DNA of 64,000 bases from NCBI GenBank assembly GCA_031291295.1, contig JARLJI010000260.1, forward strand, positions 248,001-312,000. The letters run 5' to 3'. This document shows positions 1 through 8,746 of this stretch, in pieces; position 1 is the stretch's first letter, and every line of letters begins with the position of its first letter. The notes below the pieces were generated by a model, which was not told the origin of the DNA, made no database searches, and saw only the letters and a list, made by a program, of their open reading frames with translations. The DNA is from Rhodoferax sp. (lineage in GTDB: Bacteria > Pseudomonadota > Gammaproteobacteria > Burkholderiales > Burkholderiaceae_C). The translations under genes and the position numbers were made by a program.

Positions 1-37
1 CCTACCTCTCCCGCTGACAGATATCGAGAACGCCATC

Positions 38-2815
38 ATGTGGGAAATCTACGCCTACCAGAACTCGGACAGCCTGTTCGGTGTATTCAACGCCGCAGCC
101 GCCATCCATGCCTCCAACGACTACCTGTCTGCCGTGGCGGCGGTGGCCTTCTGTGGCTTCGTCTCCGCCCTGATCGCCTATGCTTTCGCGCCTGAGAAGC
201 TGCAGGGCTGGAAGTGGCTGGGCTCGGTGGTGCTGGTGTTCTCCGTGCTGATCGTGCCCAAGGTGACAGTCGGCATCGTGGACAAGACCGGAGGCTCAGC
301 CGTCAAGATCGTGGACAACGTGCCTTTTGGGGTGGCAGCGCTGGGAAGCCTCACCAGCACCATCGGCCACACCTTGACCGGTCTGTTTGAGACCGCCTTC
401 CAGGTGATCCCGGGGCCTGGGGCGCTTCCTTCGGAACTGAGCTACCAGCAGAACGGCCTGATGTTCGGCAACCGGCTGATCCGGGAGACCGGCAATGTGG
501 TATTTCCCGATCCGGGCTTTCGCACGGACCTGATCAACTTCATCCACAACTGCACGACCTACGACCTGGTTGACGGCACGTTGGATCAAGCAACCTTCTC
601 CAGCTCTGGCGACGTCTGGCCGCTGATGGCCTCGCCCAATCCGGCGCGCTTCAGCACGGTGACGGGTGCCGGTGGCATCAGTATCGACACCTGCCCAAAT
701 GTCTACCTGAACCTTAATGGCCGCTTGCCGGCCCAGATCACGCGGATTCAGGGGCGCCTCGCCTTTCAGCTCAACCCGACACTGCCAGGGGCTGCGGCCG
801 CAGCGGCCATCGCCGGTCAGGTGCAGCAGGCCTATCTCAAGAACAGCATCGCCAACGCCGCCACGACAGCGGCCGACATCATCCGGCAAAACGCCATGCT
901 CAACGCCATCGAAGACACCGGGAAGATCGTCGGCCAAAAAGTGAACGACCCGGCGGCCATGGTACTGGCGGTGGGTCGGGCACAGGCCGTTGCCCAGCAG
1001 AATGCGTCCTGGCTCAATTACGGCAAAGTAGCTGAACAGGCGCTGCCGGTGTTCCGCAATGTGGTCGAGGCCGTGACCTACGCCCTCTTCCCCTTGTTCG
1101 TCTTGCTGCTCCTGCTCACCAGTGGCAGGGAGACCATGATGGCCTTCAAGGGCTACGCGGCGATCTTGATCTGGATTCAGCTCTGGCCGCCGTTGTATGC
1201 GATCCTGAACTATATGGCGTCAATCTATGCAGCCTACGACCTGGCCGCTGCCGCCGATCTCGGCACCGGCACCAAGGCGCTGGCGCTGCAGACGGCCTCG
1301 ACCATCTATTCGCGGGCAATTTCGGGGGAAGCGGTGGTGGGTTACCTAGCGATCAGTGTGCCTTTCATCGCCTGGGCGGCGCTCAAGGGGATGCAGAACA
1401 TGGGCACGGCGCTTGCGGGTGGTCTGTCCGGGCTGCAGGGCACGTTGTCTGGTGCGACCAGCAGCGCGGCCGCTGGCAATGTGAGCATGGGCAATGTAGG
1501 CATGGACCAGATGCAATTGGCACCCAACCGCACCTCGGCGTTCATGGGAAGCATGCAGAACGACTTGACCGGAAACACCCTGTCTTCCAACGCGCTAACC
1601 GGACGCACAGCGGCCAGTCTGCTGCGCAACCAGGGGTTTGCGTCGCGCGTGGTGTCGATGCGGGTGTCGGAGCAGGACGTGACCGAAGCCAGCCGTCAAG
1701 CGGAAACGGCGCGCAGCGAGGCAGTTTCCGCCGGACAGCAGCGCTCGGCCACGCTCACGGAAGCCTTCACGCGCGGTGTCAGCAAGCTGCGTTCAACGCA
1801 CAACAGTACGGGCACCGCATCCAGCAGCTTCGAACAACTGGGAGAAAGCCTAAACAACCTCGATCAGATCGCCCAGAGCGTGTCGCAGCGCACCGGACTG
1901 TCACAGTCCCAGGTCGCACACATCGCCTTCGGTGCCAGTGGCTCGCTGGGTCTCTCCACACCTGCCCTCAGCGCGAAAATCCAGGGCAGCGCGGGGAAGA
2001 ACTACCAGTCCGGTATCCTGAGCGATGAGCAGAAGGTGCTCAACACCATGACTACCGAGCAGCTCGCCGCGTTCAAGCAGTTCGGCGACCGGGTCTCACG
2101 GGACAGCAGCGTGATGAATGTGATCGCCTCCGACAGCAAGGAAGGACGCGACATGTCATCACGGTTGGCCACGGCGACCTCTCAGGCGGAACGCGCTGAA
2201 GCGGTATTTGCTCAGCGCCAGGGACTGGCCGAACGCATGAGTGCGGCGCACGAGCGTGGGGAGACCTTGTCTATCGATATCGCCCAGGATCCGCACAACC
2301 TGGATATGTTCATGCGTTACGCCGAGCAGTATGGCGGTACCAGTGCGGCGGCGCACACCATGATGGGGTCTGAATTGGCGCGGCAGGGGTTGCGGCCGAT
2401 GCGGGTGTTTACGGATGGGACGGCGCTGCCCTCGTCGTTTGGGAGCGTCCGTGAGGCATACGAGCAGGGGCGTGTAGAGGGATCATTTGCGCCAAACCTG
2501 GACAGCGACCGACAAGCGAACGACGCGCACGTGGCCGGACAGAAGACCAACGTCGCGACGGGCAAGACTCTACATGCTGGGCCATCGCCGGTCAGGGCGG
2601 AGATTCAACGGGCTCACGACCATCTTCAGGGCCAGACGGCAGGCGCCAGTGGGAAATTTGATGCGAAGGCTGAGATCATCAAAACCCCCGACGACACGCT
2701 CAAGTCCCGGAAGTCGCTGTTTGTCCAAACCGGCAAGCAGGTGATTGGCGATGCTGACGTGACGCTCGACGCCGCCAAGGATGCGGTGAAGAATGTGCTG
2801 AAGCGCGACAAGTAA
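38..2815 (+). CDS. traG: TraG-like conjugative transfer membrane protein
   Basis: This 925-residue protein matches the TraG N-terminal-domain family of conjugative elements, which acts in mating-pair formation and stabilisation at the inner membrane. Hydrophobic segments are visible near residues 33-52, 60-75, 350-370, 376-400 and 430-450. The remaining C-terminal half is soluble, rich in Ala, Ser, Gln and Thr, and probably periplasmic. The hydrophobic N-terminal half with a long polar tail is the usual TraG layout in integrative conjugative elements. The ATG follows a GAGAA-type ribosome site. No other transfer gene lies to its right, so this is the edge of the transfer region, with cargo genes following. 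The family is clear; the exact role is inferred. Confidence 0.85.
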   Translation: MWEIYAYQNSDSLFGVFNAAAAIHASNDYLSAVAAVAFCGFVSALIAYAFAPEKLQGWKWLGSVVLVFSVLIVPKVTVGIVDKTGGSAVKIVDNVPFGVAALGSLTSTIGHTLTGLFETAFQVIPGPGALPSELSYQQNGLMFGNRLIRETGNVVFPDPGFRTDLINFIHNCTTYDLVDGTLDQATFSSSGDVWPLMASPNPARFSTVTGAGGISIDTCPNVYLNLNGRLPAQITRIQGRLAFQLNPTLPGAAAAAAIAGQVQQAYLKNSIANAATTAADIIRQNAMLNAIEDTGKIVGQKVNDPAAMVLAVGRAQAVAQQNASWLNYGKVAEQALPVFRNVVEAVTYALFPLFVLLLLLTSGRETMMAFKGYAAILIWIQLWPPLYAILNYMASIYAAYDLAAAADLGTGTKALALQTASTIYSRAISGEAVVGYLAISVPFIAWAALKGMQNMGTALAGGLSGLQGTLSGATSSAAAGNVSMGNVGMDQMQLAPNRTSAFMGSMQNDLTGNTLSSNALTGRTAASLLRNQGFASRVVSMRVSEQDVTEASRQAETARSEAVSAGQQRSATLTEAFTRGVSKLRSTHNSTGTASSSFEQLGESLNNLDQIAQSVSQRTGLSQSQVAHIAFGASGSLGLSTPALSAKIQGSAGKNYQSGILSDEQKVLNTMTTEQLAAFKQFGDRVSRDSSVMNVIASDSKEGRDMSSRLATATSQAERAEAVFAQRQGLAERMSAAHERGETLSIDIAQDPHNLDMFMRYAEQYGGTSAAAHTMMGSELARQGLRPMRVFTDGTALPSSFGSVREAYEQGRVEGSFAPNLDSDRQANDAHVAGQKTNVATGKTLHAGPSPVRAEIQRAHDHLQGQTAGASGKFDAKAEIIKTPDDTLKSRKSLFVQTGKQVIGDADVTLDAAKDAVKNVLKRDK

Positions 2816-3130
2816 TCACGGTTCGTGACCATGGGGGTCATTGTCGTCTCGGTGAGGCAGCCCCGGTGATGAAGTCAGCCTTCCACGGTCTAGCCAGTAA
2901 TTGCGGGCTTGCTCGTCCTGCACCGCCGCAAGCCCATCAGTCTCGTCAAATTGGGCATGGGACCGACTGAGGCGACCGCCAATTCCTGTGAGAGCACCGC
3001 CGATAGCCACGCCTGCGACCGCCCCGATACTACCCAGCACGATCTTGAGGCCGGTGCTCTCATTGAGCGCCGCAAACACGCCCACCGAAGATCCTAGCAG
3101 GATGAAAATGACAAAAAGGGCTTTACGCAT
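2816..3130 (-). CDS. Small membrane protein next to traG
   Basis: A 104-residue protein starting MRKALFV. It has a hydrophobic segment at residues 3-22 and a glycine/alanine-rich second one at about 29-52, then a polar, acidic and histidine-containing tail. The layout fits an inner-membrane protein or a signal peptide followed by a glycine-zipper-like segment. A longer in-frame start six codons upstream exists, but the Met at 3130 directly precedes the hydrophobic stretch. Its stop lies directly against the traG stop, so the genes are convergent. Small membrane proteins (exclusion or regulatory) often sit here in conjugative elements, but I do not recognise the family. Confidence 0.6.
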   Translation of the reverse strand: MRKALFVIFILLGSSVGVFAALNESTGLKIVLGSIGAVAGVAIGGALTGIGGRLSRSHAQFDETDGLAAVQDEQARNYWLDRGRLTSSPGLPHRDDNDPHGHEP

Positions 3131-3380
3131 ACGGGTCTCCTGAAACATTCAGGTTACCCGCACTCGCGCGCCTTTCAACTGACTCCCTATCCGCTTAGCT
3201 GTGTAGCTGGCAGTTGCCACGGACAACACTATAAAAACGCGGTCTCTTCGCAGCTATGAAAATTGACTCGTAACCAATCGGACGGCACCTTGACCACGCT
3301 ATCAGTTCAGAATTGTGGCTGCCAGCGGAGTGGCAGCAATACGTCAATGCGACTGTTGTTTGGCCCCAACGCTCCGATCT

Positions 3381-5405
3381 CTACCGAGTATGCCCCGAGG
3401 CAGAATCATTGCCCGCATATGGGGTGAGCAGCAAAACTATTGGTTCTGCTTTGAGAGAGTCCGGGACACTCTTATCAAACACAACCTTGACGATACCCTT
3501 CGGTTTCTGCAGGCTTGTCTTTCGCACCGCGTTATTGAGTCCATTTTCATTTTCGGCTGCCGAAAGTTTCAACCGTTGCACATTTCCCGCCTTTATATTT
3601 TCGACTAGCACGTTGCGTTGCGATGCAGCCGTAGCATCACTCAGCTTTGCTTTCTCCAGTTTGCCAAGTAGCCATTCGCTGAAATCGAGTGTAAAACTCA
3701 GCGTCGTAGACGTGCTCGGCTTCGTCACCTTCTTGGACTTCGCTTGTTCTTCGCCCTTGTCTGCCAAGGTTTTATCGGCTGCCATCGGCATGTGCCTTCC
3801 CTGGACGACGACAATCGAGGCCCAAGCTTCTTTTGTGGCATTAAATTCGCTCTTAAAGTCATCCTTTCCATGCAACACCAGCGTAGCGCGATAGGCTATT
3901 ACGTGGGGTGGCGCGACAGGCTCTCCAATGCGACCTACACGCTGAGTTAGGCTCTCCTGCCGCGCAAGCGCCCCAAGCGGCTTCAACCGGGCAAACCGCT
4001 TCATACCGTTCTTGCGTCGAACCAGATCGTCAAGTTTCTGCGTGGTGGGATTCACCATGTCCCAAGTGGCCAAGAAATACTGGGTGCTACCGTTCACCTG
4101 CATACTTACTAGATCGGCTACGTCACCCGGTTTTTGATAGGCCGAATTGCGATAGAACGCAAGCGCGACGTCGTTGAGAGCCGTGGGTCGGCACTGCAAA
4201 CACAACACGCTGGTCTTGTTGCTACTGTCCGGCCGCGCAAGATCGCAACTTTGATCTACGACGAGTAGAAAAAACTCTGGTTCGCCAGCAGTGTTGAGCT
4301 TGGCAAATAAGTCACCAAGTTCAATCGGTGCGCGCTTCGTCTCCCGAATGTCATCGTTTATGTCCATTCGCATGATCGACCGGACATACATGTCGGCGAT
4401 GCGACTGCTAGGCGGCACGGCTCCCGGAAAAGATCCGTATCCGATCGCCTGCGGCAAAGTTGTGCCAAGCTCTCGCACCTTCGCGTCCTCGAGAAGACCG
4501 GCAGCTAAGAATTCTGAAACGAGCCACGAAAGATAGTCCGGCAGCACCGCCTCTTCAACTGCGAGTTCCGCTTCGTGTAGCAGCACAAGTTCAGAAGGCT
4601 CGACCATCGCGAGATGCTTTCGAAGCGCTTGGGCGGAACGAATCGCCGCGAGCCAGTATTCGTCCAGAAGATGCGCAAGAGCCTGCTTTTTCTCATATTG
4701 TTGGACCAAGCTACCCAACTGCGCATCGATTTTTGCATTGATCTCCGACTTCTCGATGAAACAGAAAAAATCGGCGCGCAGACCAGTGTGTTCTTTGAAT
4801 TGCTTCTGATTTGCGGCGGCACCTGGACGCGACGACATTAGCACAATCAATGGGTATTTTGAAAGGGACCCGTTCTGACGCGCCCCAACGATAAGTTGCC
4901 CTATCTCCACCGCTCGATGTAGTGCGTTGTCTGCGACGGCCTCATCTTTAAGAAAGAAATCAAGAAAGATAACTTGGCAAGCCGTAACATCCAAAGCGGA
5001 TTTATCGAAGTGGGGCAGCTTGTCGACCTTCCACTTGAAGCGCTTAAAGAGTTGCTCCAAACCATCAAGGTTGCTCAGCTTCTCAGTCACACTATCCAGA
5101 TATTGTTGAAAGAGCGATTCGCGCAGCCAAAGCCAAGGTTTGCGGTCGCGAAGCGACCACAGCTTTTGCACGATTGCTTTGTCCTGTGTGAGATCCTCGA
5201 TATCTTTCGGAACAGAGGGATCCAATGAACTCCGGTTGAACTCTCTCTTAAGCATTCCCACGCGCTTGGGTTCATCACGAAGTGCATTTGTGAACCGAGC
5301 CACGGCCTCTCCGTCCAGGTCAGTAACGTCAGCTGATGCATATGCGTCATCTATAACGATCACTTTCTTGAATGTCTTCTGAATTAGCTCGTTACTTGCC
5401 TGCAT
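3381..5405 (-). CDS. Receiver-domain protein with unrecognised C-terminal region
   Basis: About 674 residues from the chosen ATG. The N-terminal part carries receiver (CheY-like) hallmarks: the acidic pair in VIDD (about residues 19-20), a likely phospho-acceptor Asp in FLDFF (about 149), a Ser in LMSS (about 191) and a Lys in FIEKS (about 219). About 95 more residues than usual separate the acidic pair from the acceptor Asp, so a domain is inserted between strands 1 and 3. The C-terminal 400 residues include a VVDQSCDLARP segment that I cannot assign. The chosen ATG overlaps the end of the kinase-like gene by 14 bases with a GGAGAGG site upstream; an earlier in-frame ATG lies at 5420. It is probably the response partner and perhaps the effector of the preceding gene product. 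Function is unknown. Confidence 0.75.
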   Translation of the reverse strand: MQASNELIQKTFKKVIVIDDAYASADVTDLDGEAVARFTNALRDEPKRVGMLKREFNRSSLDPSVPKDIEDLTQDKAIVQKLWSLRDRKPWLWLRESLFQQYLDSVTEKLSNLDGLEQLFKRFKWKVDKLPHFDKSALDVTACQVIFLDFFLKDEAVADNALHRAVEIGQLIVGARQNGSLSKYPLIVLMSSRPGAAANQKQFKEHTGLRADFFCFIEKSEINAKIDAQLGSLVQQYEKKQALAHLLDEYWLAAIRSAQALRKHLAMVEPSELVLLHEAELAVEEAVLPDYLSWLVSEFLAAGLLEDAKVRELGTTLPQAIGYGSFPGAVPPSSRIADMYVRSIMRMDINDDIRETKRAPIELGDLFAKLNTAGEPEFFLLVVDQSCDLARPDSSNKTSVLCLQCRPTALNDVALAFYRNSAYQKPGDVADLVSMQVNGSTQYFLATWDMVNPTTQKLDDLVRRKNGMKRFARLKPLGALARQESLTQRVGRIGEPVAPPHVIAYRATLVLHGKDDFKSEFNATKEAWASIVVVQGRHMPMAADKTLADKGEEQAKSKKVTKPSTSTTLSFTLDFSEWLLGKLEKAKLSDATAASQRNVLVENIKAGNVQRLKLSAAENENGLNNAVRKTSLQKPKGIVKVVFDKSVPDSLKAEPIVLLLTPYAGNDSASGHTR

Positions 5406-7779
5406 GCTCTGCCTCTCCATAGGTGAAAACGAAACCGTGGTGGATGCGTTCCTCATCTGGGTCTGCAAGTGCTAAGTTCAGCGAATTCCCCTCCGCGAGT
5501 TTCTTGGCTATATACAGTCCCATGCCACGACCTTCGCCAGAGGGCTTGGTGGTGAAAAAGGCATTGAAGACTTCGTCACCACGATCCTCCGGTATGCCAG
5601 GCCCGTTGTCAGCAACAGTCACGGTTTTCGCACGACGATCAATTGAAAATGAAATCTTTGGGTCAAATGTTTTGGCCTTCGCCTGCATCTTCAGCCAGTA
5701 GACGGAGTTAGCCACGAAGTTCTCGATGATCTGCAACACTTGGCCGCGCACTGCGGTGATCTCCACCGCGCCCGAACCCAAGCCGGACGTATCACACTTG
5801 ATGTCATGGCGATCGAACTGGGGCCCATGGACTTCGACGACGTCTTGGAGCATTTGCACAAGATCGAACTTTTCTTTTCGTTGACGTCCAGGTGTGGCAA
5901 GAGGATCCAAAACCCGGATTCGTCGTTCGAGGGTACTCAACTGATCCTTCAGTGTGCGGATCTTTCGCCCTTCAGTGGAGTTCCCAGGCTTGTACGTCTG
6001 GAGGATCGAAAGTGCATTTGCGGATACCCGGCCGAGTTCGTGAAAGATGAACTCGGTCATCAGGCCTACACCCGCCAAATGAATGTATTTATCGATATCT
6101 TCTTCAAAGGAGCGCACGGTGAGTTTCGAGCGTTCCCACGCTTCAGAAATGTCGGCCATGCGAGCGAGCAAGGTGTTGATGGCTCTGACATCCTCAGGAT
6201 CCTTGACTTTCGTTCGCAGGAATTGCACCTGCTTGAGGGCATCCTTCTGCGCATCTTCGAGACGCTTCTCTAGCTTAGGGAACTCTTTGGCTGCTGAATC
6301 ATCTTGTGCGCCTTCTATTGCATTTAGATAGCTCTTGAACTCGACTACGAGCACATGCCGCAACAGAGCGATCAGCGCGGCCTTTTCTTCTGTATCTCGC
6401 AGACCCTCGCGATTCGTTTGATCCTGCAGGCACGGATTCCCCTTGCTGGAAATTCGCACCGCACCAACAAGTTGTTTACGATTCATCTTGTAGCCCGTAG
6501 TCGCCAGGGCGATGCCGTCCAAGTCAAGCCAATCGTCGCGAGTCTCCGCATATGGATACACCCGGTAGTGATCACGAAACAGCAGCAAACCACCGCCCCA
6601 GCGGGTAAGCCATTGCAAGGCCGCTTCGTATCCTTCCGGCTTATCGAGACGAAGTTTCTGCCGGTTGAACCAGTGTGCTTCCATCTCAAACGGGCCGAGA
6701 CTGGCTAATCCATGCACCAAGCTTCCAGTAGGAGGTGGTGTCTTATCCTTAGCTTTTGGGCGCTTGCCTTTCAAGGCCAGCGCGCTCCAAAGGTGGACCC
6801 CTTCCAAGCGGAAAATTTTTGTCTGTCCATACGTTTTGTAGACCACCTCCCCCGTTAGAACTGGTTCACCGTCTTTTGGAAACGAAAAACTAGCCGTGCA
6901 TCGTGCATGCGCATAGGTGAGCTGGCGGCTTTGAAACGCAGGAATATCGACTGAGATTCCATTAAAGAATAGGCGGAGATTCGGCCGACTCAGTTGTGTC
7001 AAGAACGGATCTACAAGCTTCGCAAAGTCGGTCTTTGCCAATGACTCGAGCTTTTCGGTCGACCATTCGTTTGTGAGGTTTGAAACACGGATCGAAGTCC
7101 CATGATCTGCCGCCTTGACTTTCTTCAGCCCCGTCTTTGGTGACACAGGAAAGTCGCTCAAATCCATAGCTGGATTCTTCTTGATTGCGGACCAGTCGAT
7201 CTCTAGCTCGTTCCAGTGAGTTTCGCCTTTCTTGGATGTTTGAACGAGAAGTAGATCCCCCAGCCGAACAGCTGATAGACGGCCAATTCCTTTCTCGCCT
7301 AGGACGCTCTGACCGTTGTCGTCATCACGCTGGAACAACCGATTGGTTGTTCCGATCGTCAGATAGATTCCGCTTAGATCCTTATCTGACATGCCACTAC
7401 CGTCGTCTTTGACCTCGATCCAGTTGTACTTGGCATAGGCCGCATCAAGGGCGTTGATGAACCGTCCGTGCTCGGCCTCGGCTACTGATGCTATCAGCCC
7501 ACGTTGATCGACCGGTGGCGCGCTAGTCTCAATGACCGACTCGAGCATCTGCCGCACAGTTTCCTCGGTCGGCTGCTGTTTTCGTTCTATCAATTTCTCC
7601 AACGACTGCCGCACAGTCAGGTAGTCGCTGCGCTGCAAGGTGACATGTACATCGACGTCGATCCGTGTCGCACGAGCGTCTAAAGAGTTCTTAACCAACT
7701 CATAGATTGCAATCTGGTCGGAGCTAATAAGCTCGGCGCCCAGTTCCAGCAGCACACGCGCCTTGACAGTTATTCCCAT
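5392..7779 (-). CDS. Dual GHKL ATPase: MutL/Hsp90-like N-terminus plus histidine-kinase-like C-terminus
   Basis: A 795-residue protein with two GHKL ATPase domains. The first has ELVKNSLDA (Asn31), DDGSGMSD and GEKGIGR, as in MutL, Hsp90 and related ATPases. A coiled region follows, then an H-box-like FIFHELGR with a candidate phosphorylated His580. A second GHKL domain follows with an N-box ENFVANSVYW (Asn691), DNGPGIP, and GEGRGMGLYIAKKLA. No transmembrane segment or periplasmic sensor is visible, so it is cytosolic. A clean AAGGAG site precedes the ATG. It overlaps the receiver gene downstream, so the pair probably forms a phosphorelay. The N-terminal ATPase suggests sensing of DNA or of a protein partner rather than a small extracellular ligand. 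Confidence 0.85.
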   Translation of the reverse strand: MGITVKARVLLELGAELISSDQIAIYELVKNSLDARATRIDVDVHVTLQRSDYLTVRQSLEKLIERKQQPTEETVRQMLESVIETSAPPVDQRGLIASVAEAEHGRFINALDAAYAKYNWIEVKDDGSGMSDKDLSGIYLTIGTTNRLFQRDDDNGQSVLGEKGIGRLSAVRLGDLLLVQTSKKGETHWNELEIDWSAIKKNPAMDLSDFPVSPKTGLKKVKAADHGTSIRVSNLTNEWSTEKLESLAKTDFAKLVDPFLTQLSRPNLRLFFNGISVDIPAFQSRQLTYAHARCTASFSFPKDGEPVLTGEVVYKTYGQTKIFRLEGVHLWSALALKGKRPKAKDKTPPPTGSLVHGLASLGPFEMEAHWFNRQKLRLDKPEGYEAALQWLTRWGGGLLLFRDHYRVYPYAETRDDWLDLDGIALATTGYKMNRKQLVGAVRISSKGNPCLQDQTNREGLRDTEEKAALIALLRHVLVVEFKSYLNAIEGAQDDSAAKEFPKLEKRLEDAQKDALKQVQFLRTKVKDPEDVRAINTLLARMADISEAWERSKLTVRSFEEDIDKYIHLAGVGLMTEFIFHELGRVSANALSILQTYKPGNSTEGRKIRTLKDQLSTLERRIRVLDPLATPGRQRKEKFDLVQMLQDVVEVHGPQFDRHDIKCDTSGLGSGAVEITAVRGQVLQIIENFVANSVYWLKMQAKAKTFDPKISFSIDRRAKTVTVADNGPGIPEDRGDEVFNAFFTTKPSGEGRGMGLYIAKKLAEGNSLNLALADPDEERIHHGFVFTYGEAEHAGK

Positions 7780-7918
7780 GATTCTCCTTCTTCACAGTTG
7801 GCGCAAAGAAGAACTGCGCCGTCTGTCAGGGCAGGCGTACGGAATTTCCTTCTGCACGAGAATGCGCTCGCAAACACGCTGCCGACCGTTGCCCGAAAAT
7901 AATCGAAATGAAATGACC

Positions 7919-8746
7919 TCAAAGTTGACATACTAGGCAACCTTGATCATCATCTTCGTCCGGCTCCTCAGCTTGGTCGCTTTGTGCAAAGACTTCCATG
8001 AGGGTGGCGTTCTCCTTGCGGGCAGCTTTTCTATGTATGCGAATCACATGTTCGCGTTTGATTTGCTCGACCCTGGCCGGTTGCTCCAACTCGGCAAGGC
8101 TTTCGCCTTGGCTCCAAGTGAAGAAGTTCCCCGTCTGTTCGTATGGCTTCTCGTATGCCTTGGCTTTTTCATACAGATCAGGGTGCGTCTCTTTGAGCCG
8201 TACCCATTCAATCTTCTGCTGGTAGAAGCAGAAGTAGCAGCCTGACCTTGTCCGGCCCCACTTCGTATATGGCGGCATGCCGACGCCGGAAGTTTTGAGG
8301 ATGTCTTCGATGTCACGAAGAATCAACCCATCTTCCTTGAACGGGTAGACGGCCTTGATGTTCGATTTATGACTGATGTAGCCACTACGATCTTCGTCGG
8401 CTCGTAGGCCGACGTAATTGATTACTTCATCGTCACCGCAGTGTTGCTCGAAGGGCTTGAGCTTTAAGGCGCGCGTACACCAGCGCCGGTGATTGGAGGG
8501 GATCATTCCACCATACATCTCATACCAGTGGTCGAACCCTACATCTGCATTTAGCCGAATCACATCCTTGCCCAGGTAACTGGAAATGCGCTCCAGATAC
8601 TCGTAGGTTTCAGGCAGTTCCTTTCGAGTGTCGCTGAAGATGTACTCCATGTTCGGAATCCGATCGCGCATGTACAGCGCGAGCGCAGCGCTGTCTTTGC
8701 CGCCGGAGAGGCTCAGAATATGCCTAACTCGCTTTTCGGTTGCCAT
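7919..8746 (-). CDS. PAPS-reductase-fold protein, DndC-like
   Basis: A 275-residue protein of the adenine-nucleotide alpha-hydrolase (PP-loop) superfamily, with the nucleotide-binding SGGKDS motif at residues 14-19. Cysteines in RRWCTR and CYFC, plus a C-terminal CLVC pair, could hold an iron-sulfur cluster or carry sulfur, as in DndC of the phosphorothioate DNA-modification system. An in-frame start 29 codons upstream exists, but the Met at 8746 is preceded by AGGAG and matches the family start. It overlaps the end of the ATPase gene by 23 bases, implying translational coupling. No cysteine desulfurase is present in the window, so a sulfur donor would have to come from elsewhere. The fold is secure; DNA sulfur modification is an inference from family and neighbours. 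Confidence 0.85.
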   Translation of the reverse strand: MATEKRVRHILSLSGGKDSAALALYMRDRIPNMEYIFSDTRKELPETYEYLERISSYLGKDVIRLNADVGFDHWYEMYGGMIPSNHRRWCTRALKLKPFEQHCGDDEVINYVGLRADEDRSGYISHKSNIKAVYPFKEDGLILRDIEDILKTSGVGMPPYTKWGRTRSGCYFCFYQQKIEWVRLKETHPDLYEKAKAYEKPYEQTGNFFTWSQGESLAELEQPARVEQIKREHVIRIHRKAARKENATLMEVFAQSDQAEEPDEDDDQGCLVCQL

